In this document: positions 8,197-17,328 of the stretch, in pieces
Numbering within the stretch: position 1 is the stretch's first letter
Layout: every line of letters starts with the position of its first letter
Assembly: GCF_030124375.1 (NCBI RefSeq)
Contig: NZ_JASKLS010000006.1
Location: 124,001-188,000 of the forward strand
From: Sinorhizobium sp. 6-70
GTDB taxonomy: Bacteria > Pseudomonadota > Alphaproteobacteria > Rhizobiales > Rhizobiaceae
Direction of reading: 5' to 3'
DNA: 64,000 nucleotides
The notes under the pieces: generated by a model
Database searches by the model: none
What the model was told of the DNA's origin: nothing
What the model saw: only the letters and a program-made list of their open reading frames with translations
Program-made: the position numbers and the translations under genes

Positions 8197-9752
8197 CTCA
8201 GGCCTCCCGCAGGAAAGACTGAATTCAGATACGCCGACGGCTCCGCAAGCCCAGCGGCCGCACTCTGGATCGTCGCCAGCAACGGCTCCGGATAGAGCCC
8301 GATCCCGAGCGTGAGGAGGGAAAGGCCCGCAAGCGGCACCAATACGACCGGGGGCAGCCGCACGGTCTCGGCAGCCGCACCGGGCTCGTCGCGCCAATAG
8401 GCAAGCAGGAACAGACGGCCGGTCGCAATCACCGTGCAGAAGCCGGCAAGAAGGAGTGCCGCCGCAAGCCACCAGGCACCGATGTCGAGCGCCGCCTTGA
8501 CGAGCATGACCTTCGGCCAGAAGCCGGAAAAGGGCGGCAGCCCGGAGACGGCGAAACACAACATCAAGGTCAGCGCGGCAAATCCCACGTTCTTGCGGTA
8601 CAGGCCCGAGACCGTCGCGATGGAAGAGCCCCCGCCGAGCCGCGCGGCGATTCCGGCGGCGAAATAGAGGCCGGTCATCACCAGCATCGAATGGAGCGCG
8701 TAGAAGATCGCGCCGCCGATACCGCCAGGACCGCCGACAGCGATCCCCGCCAGCATCGACCCGATCCCTGAAACCACGAGATAGCCAAGGATGCGGCGGA
8801 AGTCGGTCTGCGCCAGCGCGCCGAGAACACCGACAATCATCGTCAAGGCTCCTGCAAGCGCCATGACGAAGCTCAGTTCCTCTCTTTCAACCGGAAAAAG
8901 CATGACCATCACGCGGATCAGAGCGTAGATACCGACCTTGGTGAGCAGACCGGCAAAAAGCGCCGACACGACGACGCGCGGGGTGTGGTAGGAGGCCGGC
9001 AGCCAGAAATTCACCGGGAACGCTGCAGCCTTCATGCCGAATGCCAGCACATAGAGCGCCGTCAGCGTCATCAACGGCGCGCTGCCCCGCAAGCCTTCCG
9101 CCTTGCGGGCGATGTCGGCCATGTTCAGCGTCCCGAACACGGCATAAAGATAGCCCGTCGCGACCAGGAACAGCGTCGTTGCCACGAGATTCAGGAAGCC
9201 ATACTTCACCGTGCCGTCGATCTGCTCGGGCTCGGAACCGAGAACCAGAAGACCGAAGGAGGAAATCAGCAGGACTTCGAACCAGACGTAGAGGTTAAAT
9301 ATGTCCCCGGTCAGGAAAGCGCCGGAGACGCCCGCCATCAGCAGCATCAGGAACGGATAGAAGCCGTAGCGCCTGCCGCTGTCGTTGATATCGGCGAGCG
9401 AGAAGATACCGCCGGCGAGGGCAACGATTGCCGCGACCAGAGCAAAGAGCGCCCCCGTCAGATCGACCGTGAAGGCGATGCCGAAGGGCGGCAACCAACG
9501 CCCCATGACCATGGTCTCCGGCCCGTGGGCCGCCACATGTCCAAGCAATAGCGCGTCGATGAGGACCAGTCCTACGAGCCCTGCAACCGCAATGATCGGG
9601 TGAAGGCCGACCGCGCGGCGCAACATGACCAGAACCGCGCCGACGGCGAAGCACCAGGCGACCGGCAGGATCACCAGCCAGTCGGCACCGGTCGTCGGGC
9701 CGAGAACGAGCGCGGCGGAAAGATCGACGGAGGATGAGGTCGGGACAGCCAT
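8193..9752 (-). CDS. mnhD: Mrp-type antiporter subunit D
   Basis: MnhD is a large NuoN/NuoM-like proton-channel subunit of the Mrp antiporter, about 519 residues with about 14 transmembrane helices. The proton-antiporter core includes FEVLLISSFGLLVLGSE and a conserved Lys/His region around PVNFWLPASYHTPRVVVSALFAGLLTKVGIY. I chose the ATG at 9752; an in-frame TTG at 9770 would add six residues and overlap the end of mnhC by 11 nt. It overlaps mnhE by four bases. Confidence 0.93.
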   Translation of the reverse strand: MAVPTSSSVDLSAALVLGPTTGADWLVILPVAWCFAVGAVLVMLRRAVGLHPIIAVAGLVGLVLIDALLLGHVAAHGPETMVMGRWLPPFGIAFTVDLTGALFALVAAIVALAGGIFSLADINDSGRRYGFYPFLMLLMAGVSGAFLTGDIFNLYVWFEVLLISSFGLLVLGSEPEQIDGTVKYGFLNLVATTLFLVATGYLYAVFGTLNMADIARKAEGLRGSAPLMTLTALYVLAFGMKAAAFPVNFWLPASYHTPRVVVSALFAGLLTKVGIYALIRVMVMLFPVEREELSFVMALAGALTMIVGVLGALAQTDFRRILGYLVVSGIGSMLAGIAVGGPGGIGGAIFYALHSMLVMTGLYFAAGIAARLGGGSSIATVSGLYRKNVGFAALTLMLCFAVSGLPPFSGFWPKVMLVKAALDIGAWWLAAALLLAGFCTVIATGRLFLLAYWRDEPGAAAETVRLPPVVLVPLAGLSLLTLGIGLYPEPLLATIQSAAAGLAEPSAYLNSVFPAGGLR

Positions 9753-9759
9753 GGGTCGA

Positions 9760-10137
9760 TCAATATCCAAGCGGCGGCATCGGTTCCTTCACCGGCTCAG
9801 CCACACGCATCTCATCCGTGTTGTCGGTCGACAGATCCTCATAGGCGCGCCAAGCGAGAACCAAGAGGAAGGCGAAGAAGGAAAAGGAAATGACGATCGC
9901 GGTCAGGATCAGCGCCTGCGGCAACGCATTGGCGGCCGGGCCGCCCAGCGTGTCGACACCGCCGGCAATGACCGGCGGCACGTCGCGCGTCAGCCGCCCC
10001 CCGGTGAAGATCAACAGGTTGACCGCATTGCCGAGAACCGCCACGCCGAGGAGCACGCGGATGATGGACTTCGACAGCATCAGGTAGACCGCGACAGTAA
10101 AGAAGATGCCCACGAGCAACGCAAACCAAGCCTCCAT
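9760..10137 (-). CDS. mnhC: Mrp-type antiporter subunit C
   Basis: This is a NuoK-like subunit of 125 residues with three transmembrane helices. The LLGVAVLGNAVNLLIFTGG and QALILTAIVISFSFFAFLLVL segments are typical of MnhC/PhaC, and the C-terminus is acidic and soluble. The ATG at 10137 overlaps the mnhB stop as TGATG; a GTG one codon upstream is the alternative. NuoK-like subunits form part of the proton path in the hydrophobic MrpA-C-D module. Confidence 0.93.
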   Translation of the reverse strand: MEAWFALLVGIFFTVAVYLMLSKSIIRVLLGVAVLGNAVNLLIFTGGRLTRDVPPVIAGGVDTLGGPAANALPQALILTAIVISFSFFAFLLVLAWRAYEDLSTDNTDEMRVAEPVKEPMPPLGY

Positions 10138-10556
10138 CACTCGCCTCCCCGTTCTTCAAGCGAAAGCGCGACCGAACTGATCGCTCCGACAACCACGAGA
10201 TAAACGCCGGTATCGAACAGCATGACGGTCGAGAGCGGGATCTCGACACCGAAAAGCGACGGATAGATCCACAGCCCGGTCATGAACGGCACATGCGCAA
10301 AGAGCGAAATCAGACCCGCGACCGTCGCGGCAAGGAGCCCCGCGCCGGCGATCGCCATCGGATGGAAATAGATCGCGCGCCTTACCGTCTCGACGCCGTG
10401 GGCGATGCCGTAGATCGCCAAGGCGGAGACGGCAATCAAGCCGCCGATGAACCCGCCGCCCGGTTCATTATGGCCACGCAACAGGACGAAGATCGAGAAC
10501 AGCGTCATCAGGCTTGTCAGGAACGGCGCGACCGTACGGAAAATCACCGATTTCAT
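10137..10556 (-). CDS. mnhB: Mrp-type antiporter subunit B
   Basis: This 139-residue membrane protein has four helices. The [27 protein letters not shown] motif is diagnostic of the MnhB domain. The start ATG overlaps the mnhA stop as ATGA, so translation is coupled. In some alphaproteobacteria this domain is fused to MnhA, but here it is a separate gene. Confidence 0.93.
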   Translation of the reverse strand: MKSVIFRTVAPFLTSLMTLFSIFVLLRGHNEPGGGFIGGLIAVSALAIYGIAHGVETVRRAIYFHPMAIAGAGLLAATVAGLISLFAHVPFMTGLWIYPSLFGVEIPLSTVMLFDTGVYLVVVGAISSVALSLEERGGE

Positions 10557-12946
10557 GCGCGTTCCTCCGCATCCTGCCGCTCATCGGTGCCGCGCTTGAG
10601 CGAACCCGCCCTCAGCCGCACGAGCGAGAGAATGGCGAGACCGGTGGTCATCACCACGGCGATTTCGCCAAGCGTGTCCGTGCCGCGGAAATCGACGATG
10701 ATGACGTTGACGACATTGGCTCCGTGCGCGATCGACTTCGAATAGAGATTATAGAAATCCGTCAGCGTTGCGTCGAACGGCATGCCTGTGGCTCTCAGCA
10801 GAAAGAGGCCGAAACCGAGCCCGCAGGCGAGCGCGATCATCGAGTCGGGAACCTTCTGGTGCAGCGGCCGGTGATCCGAAGGCGAAAGCCTCAGCCGGGT
10901 CATCACCAGTGCCAGCACCACGACCGACAGCGTCTCGATCATGAACTGGGTAAAGGAGAGATCCGGCGCGCCGTAGAGCAGGAAGATAACGGCGACGGCA
11001 AAACCCTGGATGCCGAGCGAGACAATCGCAGTCAGACGATCGGCGGCGAGCACCACGGCCACGAGGCCCGCGACGGCAATGGCCATGATCGCAAGCTCAT
11101 GCGCCGGAACGTCCGCCGCGAAGAACGGCGCCCGCGGCAGTTCCCCATAAAGGACCGGAGTTGCAAGCAGGACCGCCGCGACCAGCACGAAGACGGCGGT
11201 CATGTAGACGTCGAGCTTGCCGCTTTGTACCCGGCGAGTGATGGCCACGGCGATCCGCAAAAGCCCGCGGATGAACTGGTCGAAACCTCGGTCCGGCCCC
11301 CAGCCGATATCGGCAAGCACGACGGCCATGCCTGCCCGGAGGCGATCGAGGTTGAGATAAAAGACGACACCGACCAACACGGTGGCGGCAGATAAAAGTA
11401 GCGGCATGCCGATATGCGGGACCAGTGAGATCGTCACCGTCCGCGGTCCGCCGGCAATGGCGGAAGACATCGGCGAAGAAATCAGCCGATGAGCAAGACC
11501 GGACATCAGCGCGATCGACAGCCCCTTCAATGCCAGAATCGCCGGACCGAGCCAGAGGAGGACCGGCGCCTCATGGGCTTGCCTCGGCGTCTCTACTTTC
11601 GGTCCCAGGAATGGTCTCAAGGCGACGGCGAAAGCGACGGCAAACATCAGGGCGTTACCGACAACGGTCAACGCCGCAAAGGCCATCGAGCGCGGATCGA
11701 AACCGGAAAGCGCACCATAGATTTCCTCCTTTGCGAGGAAACCGAAAAAGGGCGGCAGGCCGGCCATCGAAAGTGCGCCGGCAAGAGCGATCACGAAGGT
11801 CAGCGGCATGGCCGAGCGCAACCCGCCGAGCTTTGTCAGGTCGCGCGAGCCCGTCTCGTGGTCGATGATGCCCGCAACCATGAACAGGGCGCCCTTGAAC
11901 AGCGCGTGCGCCACGAGATAGAGCGCTGCTGCCTCGACCGCATGCGGCGAACCGACGCCTGTCAGCAGGACCAGAAGACCGAGCGAAGCCATCGTCGTGT
12001 AGGCAAGCATCAGCTTGAGGTCGGTTTGACGCACCGCCAGCGCTGCACCGCTCACGAGCGTCGCCACCCCGAACAAAGGCAGCAGGATTTGCCATTCCGG
12101 CGTGCCCCCGAGCACCGGATTGAGCCGCATCAGCAGGTAGACGCCCGCCTTCACCATCGTCGCGGAATGCAGATAGGCCGAAACCGGCGTCGGAGCCTCC
12201 ATGGCGTTCGGCAGCCAGAAGTGGAACGGAAACTGCGCAGACTTGGTAAAGGCTCCGCCCAGCACCAGAAGAAGTACGGCAAGGTAGAACGGGCTCTCCT
12301 TCAACTCCGCGCCGAACGAGAGAAGCAAAGAGAACTGGGTAATACCGCTCACGTTCCAGAGGATGAGAAGGCCGGCAAGCAGCAGCAGGCCGCCTCCCCC
12401 CGTGACGACCAATGCCTGCAGCGCCGCACGGCGTGCGGCCTCGCGGCCGTGATCGAAGCCGATCAGCAGGAAGGACGTAATCGACGTCAGCTCCCAGAAG
12501 ACGAAGAGCATCAGGAAACTGTCCGAAAGGACGAGACCCTGCATGGAGCCCATGAACATCAGGATGAAGGAAAGGAACCGGCCCTGATGCGGATGGCCCT
12601 TTAGATAACCGCCCGAGTAGAGGACGATCAGCGCCCCGATGCCGGAAATCAAAAGTGCGAACGTCAGCGACAGCCCGTCGATCAGCCAGGAGAAGCTGAC
12701 GTTGAAGGAGGGAATCCAGGCATAGCCGCCGGTGACGATTTCGCCGTCAGCGATTTCCGGAACGAAGCCGAGGAAATGCACGAAGATCGCGGCCGGCGCG
12801 AGAGCCAGCAGCCAGGCGGCGTTGTGGCCGAGAAATCGCGTCAGCACCGGGGCAACGAGTGCCGCGACGAAGGGGAGACCGAGGGCCAGAAATGTCAGGG
12901 CCGCGACATCCATCGTCTTGGCAAGCTCCTTCGCCGTTTTGACCAT
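10553..12946 (-). CDS. mnhA: Mrp-type antiporter subunit A
   Basis: This is the largest subunit of the Mrp cation/proton antiporter, 797 residues with about 20 transmembrane helices. The first 500 residues are NuoL-like, with [23 protein letters not shown] and [27 protein letters not shown] containing the conserved Glu, Lys and His residues of proton pumps. The C-terminal part (about 610-790) carries the MrpA-specific domain with [21 protein letters not shown]. The operon is expected to export Na+ or K+ in exchange for protons and support pH and salt tolerance. The ATG at 12913 has AAGGAG 12 nt upstream and may be the real start. It is the first gene of the operon. Confidence 0.93.
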   Translation of the reverse strand: MVKTAKELAKTMDVAALTFLALGLPFVAALVAPVLTRFLGHNAAWLLALAPAAIFVHFLGFVPEIADGEIVTGGYAWIPSFNVSFSWLIDGLSLTFALLISGIGALIVLYSGGYLKGHPHQGRFLSFILMFMGSMQGLVLSDSFLMLFVFWELTSITSFLLIGFDHGREAARRAALQALVVTGGGGLLLLAGLLILWNVSGITQFSLLLSFGAELKESPFYLAVLLLVLGGAFTKSAQFPFHFWLPNAMEAPTPVSAYLHSATMVKAGVYLLMRLNPVLGGTPEWQILLPLFGVATLVSGAALAVRQTDLKLMLAYTTMASLGLLVLLTGVGSPHAVEAAALYLVAHALFKGALFMVAGIIDHETGSRDLTKLGGLRSAMPLTFVIALAGALSMAGLPPFFGFLAKEEIYGALSGFDPRSMAFAALTVVGNALMFAVAFAVALRPFLGPKVETPRQAHEAPVLLWLGPAILALKGLSIALMSGLAHRLISSPMSSAIAGGPRTVTISLVPHIGMPLLLSAATVLVGVVFYLNLDRLRAGMAVVLADIGWGPDRGFDQFIRGLLRIAVAITRRVQSGKLDVYMTAVFVLVAAVLLATPVLYGELPRAPFFAADVPAHELAIMAIAVAGLVAVVLAADRLTAIVSLGIQGFAVAVIFLLYGAPDLSFTQFMIETLSVVVLALVMTRLRLSPSDHRPLHQKVPDSMIALACGLGFGLFLLRATGMPFDATLTDFYNLYSKSIAHGANVVNVIIVDFRGTDTLGEIAVVMTTGLAILSLVRLRAGSLKRGTDERQDAEERA

Positions 12947-13535
12947 CCGATCAAATTGTTACCGGACATAGAATAAGGCCTGTTCCGCCTCAAGAGTGAA
13001 TCGGCACGAATCGGAGGTGCGCGACAGTAATACACTGCAAAGCGCAGGCAAATGTTGCAGTATCGCAGTACCTGCGAACGTGGCACCGAAGCATCCTATT
13101 CCTGGCTCCTTCTCGATAACAAAAGGATCGGCGCGCGATAAAGGCGTCCGCTGCAGCCGGGCTCTTCTCCGGTCGGAGACGAGTTCGATTCCGGCTGTGT
13201 CCAGCCAAGCGGTTTCGCACCCATCGACGGCCAGGCGATCAGAGAATATGATCGCGCGCATTTCATGGTGCGGACTGTAATCCGCTGCGCGGAGCGCGAC
13301 GCCGTCTCGGCCGTGTTTTTCCGATACCCCTCCGGCGGCAGGCTTGCGTTGTTGCCTCAACGGCACGGCCATACCTTCGAAGAGGATTGACAGCGCGACA
13401 CGGAAGCGGTGCCATGAGTGTGAGCGCTGCGTTGTGTTGAACGCGTGGCGCTCCGGCTGTTCCGCGAGAAACAGCAGGGGCTTCGGGGCCGGGCTACGAG
13501 GAGCGGCAATCGAAGCAAGCCAAAAGGATGCCCGC
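12947..13535. other. 589-bp gap between mnhA and an exported protein gene
   Basis: I could not support a gene. A long minus-strand frame (12959-13570) is open, and its last 100 codons (from an ATG at 13261) begin MRAIIFSDRLAVDG. However, it has no Shine-Dalgarno and no family I recognise. The region must contain the mnh promoter near 12950-13050 and possibly the promoter of the exported-protein gene. An undetected small or decayed gene remains possible. Confidence 0.35.
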
Positions 13536-14036
13536 ATGCGCCGCGCTTTCTTCGCCCTCGCCCTCCTCACAGGGCTCGCGTTTCCCGCAGCCGCGGAGGA
13601 CGACTGGCATTCCTATGCCAATCCTCGCTTCGGCTACACGGTGGAGATTCCGCCGGGCTTCGAACTGCGCCAGGACGCATCCGACGAGGGCGACGGCGTG
13701 AGTTTCCATGCGGACGACAACGGAGCGACGCTTGCGGTGTTTGGAAGTCATCCGCTGGATGGCGATTTCGAAACCGATGTGGCCGACCACATCGGCCTCG
13801 AGACTCAGGATGATTGGAGGATGCTGTTCTCGCGCGTGACGCCTGCCTGGGCGAGCTTCTCCGGCGCGCGTGACGACGAAGTATTCTATGCCCGGGCGAT
13901 CGCCCTTTGCGACGGAAGTGCCGCCTATTTCCGCCTGCAATATCGCAAGAATCCGCTGACGAGTTTCGACGGGATCATCTCGCGCATGGCCGCGGCGTTG
14001 AGGCCGTCCGACGGCTGTCGGCCCGCGCCGGAATGA
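13536..14036 (+). CDS. Exported protein of unknown function
   Basis: This 166-residue protein has a clear Sec signal peptide: the basic MRR is followed by AFFALALLTGLAFPAAA, with cleavage likely after AAAE/D near residue 20. The mature part begins DDWHSYANPRFGYTVEIPPGF, a pattern seen in periplasmic proteins of unknown role. Two Cys (in ALCDGS and DGCRPAPE) could form a disulfide. The ATG at 13536 has AAAAGGA about 8 nt upstream, although the frame is open well before it. It is convergent with the hemolysin-III gene. I do not assign a function. Confidence 0.8.
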   Translation: MRRAFFALALLTGLAFPAAAEDDWHSYANPRFGYTVEIPPGFELRQDASDEGDGVSFHADDNGATLAVFGSHPLDGDFETDVADHIGLETQDDWRMLFSRVTPAWASFSGARDDEVFYARAIALCDGSAAYFRLQYRKNPLTSFDGIISRMAAALRPSDGCRPAPE

Positions 14037-14052
14037 CCGGGGATGAAGAGAG

Positions 14053-14715
14053 TCAGGACAGCGCTGCGCCGCTGAAGCAGGTCACGACCGCCGAATAGTG
14101 CACCGCCGAACCTGCAACGACAAAGCCGTGCCAGATTGCGTTCTGGAAGCGCAAGCGTTCCCAGACATGGAAGATCACGCCCGTCGAGTAAATGACGCCG
14201 CCAATCAGGATCAGGATCAATGTCGTCGCCGTCAGCGTGGATAAAAGCGACCGGGCGGCGAGCACGCCGCTCCAACCCATGCCCAGATAGAGCAGGATCG
14301 CAAGCCGGTCGAACCGACCGGGGAAGAGACACTTGATCACTATGCCCAGCGCGGCGATGGCCCAGATGCCGATCAGCATTCTGGAAAGGAACGGATTGTC
14401 CCAGCCGCGCTGGAGAAACGGCGTATAGGTTGCCGCGATCAGCACGAAGATCGAGGAATGGTCGAACCGACGCAAAAGCCACTTCACCCGGCAGATCGGG
14501 AAGAGATTATAGAGGAAGGACACCGAAAGGGTGGTGACGAGCCCGACGCCATAAATCCAAGCGGCGGCAAGCTGACCGGACGTGCTCCAAAGCGTCGCGT
14601 AGAAAATCAGCGCCGTGACACCGCAAAGCGCTGCCGCAAGACCGATGCCGTGGACGATCCCATCCGCAATCAGTTCGGATCGGTCATAGTTCCACTTGAC
14701 AGCGTCAGTCTCCAC
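14053..14715 (-). CDS. Hemolysin III (YqfA/AdipoR-like) family membrane protein
   Basis: This protein of about 220 residues has seven predicted transmembrane helices. Conserved family motifs are ADGIVHGIGLAAA near the start, RFDHSSIFVLIAATYTPF in the middle and NAIWHGFVVAGSAVHYSAV near the end; the scattered His and Asp residues match the metal site of the PAQR/hemolysin-III superfamily. Its cellular role is not established. The frame extends to a TTG at 14760, but a strong GGGGAGGA lies just before the GTG at 14715, so I chose that start. Confidence 0.88.
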   Translation of the reverse strand: METDAVKWNYDRSELIADGIVHGIGLAAALCGVTALIFYATLWSTSGQLAAAWIYGVGLVTTLSVSFLYNLFPICRVKWLLRRFDHSSIFVLIAATYTPFLQRGWDNPFLSRMLIGIWAIAALGIVIKCLFPGRFDRLAILLYLGMGWSGVLAARSLLSTLTATTLILILIGGVIYSTGVIFHVWERLRFQNAIWHGFVVAGSAVHYSAVVTCFSGAALS

Positions 14716-15142
14716 GCGATCCTCCCCTCGACGCCGCGTCAACATCCCTTGGACACACAAAGGGCCTGCTCATGCCCGGGTCCGCACCGCGATCGGAAGT
14801 CGAAACAATTTCCCGATCGGCGGCTGATGTCAGGCCCGACGCAGGCACGTGTTCTACCCGTTTAACGTGCCACAGTACGCGCCCACGGCAAAGAGCCGTC
14901 GGACGACGAAAGGATCAATTTTTGCAACCTATTACAACAATCGGCTGATGTCCTGCAAAGCCGGCCGGCTTGCCTCCGGTCGGCCGCCCCGGATCGGCGG
15001 TTGAAGGTAACCGCGGAGTGACATCTTGATTGTTACGGCACGTGGCAACTACGCCGGTGGACGCTGTCGGAACGACAATCCGCCGCGGTCAAGCCCGCCA
15101 GCGAGCGGGAGAGTCGTCAAAACCAAATTGCGTGAGCCCAGC
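14716..15142. other. 427-bp gap, nothing clear
   Basis: No gene is supported. It lies upstream of the hemolysin-III gene and downstream of the DksA-like gene, and is moderately GC-rich. It should carry the hemolysin-III promoter. I see no strong terminator or repeat. Confidence 0.4.
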
Positions 15143-15484
15143 TTATTTTGCGCGTGCTATCTCCGCCGCACAGGTCTGGCAAAGCGGAGCGTGCGGCACC
15201 GCGTGCAATCTTTCCGGCGAAATCGGGTCACCGCAGCGTACACAGGTGCCGAAGGTTCCGGCCTCAATTCGGTCCAGGGCGGCATCAATGGCACGGATCT
15301 CGCCCTGACCCGCGAGGCCGAGGCCTTCCAATACCTCGTCGTTTTCCCGCTCGGTGACGCGATCCGGTACGTCGGCATTCATCGGCTGATCGAGATCCTC
15401 CTCGATCTTCACCAGCCGGCCATAAAGCTCGTGTTTGCGGCGGAGAAGCTGTTCGCGAAAATCATCAAGCGCGTACTTGTCCAT
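15143..15484 (-). CDS. DksA/TraR family C4 zinc-finger protein
   Basis: This is a 113-residue protein of the TraR/DksA family, small proteins that act in the RNA polymerase secondary channel. The N-terminal half is a charged coiled coil (FREQLLRRKHELYGRLVKIEEDLDQ). The C-terminus has a four-cysteine zinc finger, CVRCG...CQTC, followed by AAEIARAK. The length is closer to the short DksA-like proteins than to full DksA (about 150 residues). The ATG at 15484 has AAGGAG with good spacing; the longer frame to 15607 is not needed. It follows the universal stress gene by about 60 nt on the same strand and may be co-transcribed with it as a stress pair. Confidence 0.88.
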   Translation of the reverse strand: MDKYALDDFREQLLRRKHELYGRLVKIEEDLDQPMNADVPDRVTERENDEVLEGLGLAGQGEIRAIDAALDRIEAGTFGTCVRCGDPISPERLHAVPHAPLCQTCAAEIARAK

Positions 15485-15545
15485 TTGCAGGGCTCCTTGG
15501 TCGCGGCGCGGTTCGAACCACGCCGCCTTCTTGTTCTTGGCATCT

Positions 15546-15968
15546 TTACCGGTCGACGAGAACGGCGCAGGGGCAATGGCTGACGACGCGGCTGGCGGTC
15601 GAACCAATAAAATAGTCGATCAGGCCCGGCCGGTGCGAAGCAATAATCACGAGGTCCGCATTCTCTTCCTTGGCGAGAGCGTTGATGGTGCCGGCCGCCC
15701 CGCCGGTGCGGATTTCGATACGCCCCTTGATCCCATGCTTGGTCTTCAACGCTTCCAGCGTCTTGACCGCATGCTTGCGCGACTCCTCGATCATCTCGAG
15801 CGGAAAATCGACGATCATATACCCCTGCGCGTAGGCGTTGAGGTCCTCTACGACGTTGAGCAGGACGATTTCGCCCCCTTCGTCGATCAGCTTCTCGGCG
15901 ATGCTGAGTACGGATTCGCCATGCTCCAGCTGATCCATGGCGATCGGGACGATGATTTTTTTGTACAT
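15546..15968 (-). CDS. Universal stress protein, UspA family
   Basis: This 140-residue single Usp domain protein is cytosolic. It starts with the standard beta strand MYKKIIVPIAMD. It ends with the ATP-binding type motif DLVIIASHRPGLIDYFIGSTASRVVSHCPCAVLVDR, which keeps the G-x2-G-x9-G(S/T) pattern in a slightly altered form. The proteins of this family bind nucleotides and help survival under stress. The start ATG has GAAGGAGTGCAGC upstream. The DksA-like gene is next downstream on the same strand. Confidence 0.92.
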   Translation of the reverse strand: MYKKIIVPIAMDQLEHGESVLSIAEKLIDEGGEIVLLNVVEDLNAYAQGYMIVDFPLEMIEESRKHAVKTLEALKTKHGIKGRIEIRTGGAAGTINALAKEENADLVIIASHRPGLIDYFIGSTASRVVSHCPCAVLVDR

Positions 15969-16316
15969 GCTGCACTCCTTCTGTTGCGTTCCCGGGTCGC
16001 CATATGGCGAGGCCAGCCCCTAAGCGCGGATCAAGGAGAAGGCCGGTCTTCACTTCTCCCGTATCCGCGCCAACATGAATTTGCGCGGAGGCGATGTTCC
16101 AGCATTGATTGAAATCAAATCGACCGCCACCGTCGTATTAGCATCACTGAAAGATCAGGTAGTGCGGTGGTCATGACTGTCAACGCTCATCGAACACAAC
16201 ATCAAGTAATATAACGGCTTTCCTGAACGTGGTCACGGGCCCATATTTATGGCAATTTGAAGAAACTGCGACCGGTGGCCACACGAGCAACGGGCCCGCC
16301 CCAGAAAGGCGATGCA
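15969..16316. other. 348-bp gap between divergent usp and VOC genes
   Basis: No gene is seen. It should hold divergent promoters for the universal stress gene (minus) and the VOC protein (plus). The part at 16125-16225 is AT-richer, but I cannot assign boxes with confidence. Confidence 0.4.
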
Positions 16317-17210
16317 ATGCAAGATACAACCCACTCGTACCCGGCAATCAGCGTGCCCGCGGACCACGCGGTCGCGATGCCGGCCTTTGTCGACCGGTCC
16401 CACCTCGTCGTCCAGGATCTGCCGATGGTTTCTGCCTGGTACCAGCGGATTCTGGGGCTGACGCCGATCGAGACCAGCGCCAAGGGTGAAACCCTCGGCG
16501 TCGCCGGCAAACCCCTGCTGACGCTGACGACCGAAGGGAATGCGGCAAGAGCGCCGCGCAACGCGCCCGGTCTGTTCCATACCGCTTTTCTCGTACCCAA
16601 TCGGCGCGAGCTCGGACACTGGCTTGCGCACGCGGCACAGCACAACATTCGCCTGCAGGGCGCATCCGACCACTTGGTCAGCGAGGCAATCTATCTCTCC
16701 GACCCGGAGGGTAACGGCATCGAGGTCTATCGCGACCGCCCGCGCGGCGAGTGGACCTATCAGCCGGACGGCACCGTGGCGATGAGCACGCTGCCGCTTG
16801 ACCTGCAGGCCCTCTATGACGAGGCGCCGAAGGACCATTGGGACGGTCTCGCCGAAGGCACGACGATCGGCCATATCCATCTGCAGGTCTCCGATATCCC
16901 CCAGGCGGACGCGTTCTTTCGTGACGTGCTCGGATTGGACCTGATGGCGCGCTACCCCGGGGCGAGCTTCTTTGCCTCGGGCAGGTATCACCACCATGTT
17001 GCGGCCAATATCTGGAACTCCCGAGGCGCGTCCAAGCGGCAGAGCAACATGACCGGCCTTGCGGACTATACCATCAGCTTCAGCGATGCTCAGAAGCTCG
17101 CAACGGCGCTCGCCAGGCTCGATGAACTGGAAATACCGGTAAGCAAGCAATGCGACGTCCACAGCCTGGTCGACCCATGGGGCATCGGCCTCAAACTCGC
17201 CGCCTCATAA
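16317..17210 (+). CDS. VOC family protein, catechol 2,3-dioxygenase-like (tandem)
   Basis: This 297-residue protein carries two vicinal-oxygen-chelate modules. The first is around residues 25-130 (FVDRSHLVVQDLPMVSAWYQRILGL ... DPEGNGIEVYRDRP) and the second around 165-290 (IGHIHLQVSDIPQADAFFRDVLGL). Metal-ligand candidates are His29, His99-type HTAF and the Glu of GIEVY, as in extradiol dioxygenases (CatE/YfiE-like). Substrate is unknown; these enzymes cleave catechol-like rings or act on related compounds. The ATG at 16317 follows AGAAAGGCG. It is followed on the same strand by oligopeptidase B about 120 nt later. Confidence 0.85.
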   Translation: MQDTTHSYPAISVPADHAVAMPAFVDRSHLVVQDLPMVSAWYQRILGLTPIETSAKGETLGVAGKPLLTLTTEGNAARAPRNAPGLFHTAFLVPNRRELGHWLAHAAQHNIRLQGASDHLVSEAIYLSDPEGNGIEVYRDRPRGEWTYQPDGTVAMSTLPLDLQALYDEAPKDHWDGLAEGTTIGHIHLQVSDIPQADAFFRDVLGLDLMARYPGASFFASGRYHHHVAANIWNSRGASKRQSNMTGLADYTISFSDAQKLATALARLDELEIPVSKQCDVHSLVDPWGIGLKLAAS

Positions 17211-17328
17211 AGGGGCGGCGAGCCATCCTCGATAAGTGCCTTTAGGACGAACGAACGCCGGCTTTCTGCTTGATCGCCGCAATGGTGCTCTCTATCTCAT
17301 GGTCTCCCATCAAATCCGGAGACACGCC

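Noticed and set aside
10514..12604. Long plus-strand open frames opposite the mnh operon (10514-11395 and 11489-12604)
   Set aside because: They lie antisense to clear mnhA sequence and are rich in Arg, His, Gln and Glu, the composition of reverse-strand shadows in high-GC DNA.
13344..13535. Upstream extension of the exported protein to 13344
   Set aside because: It would bury the clear signal peptide inside the protein. The ATG at 13536 has its own ribosome-binding site.
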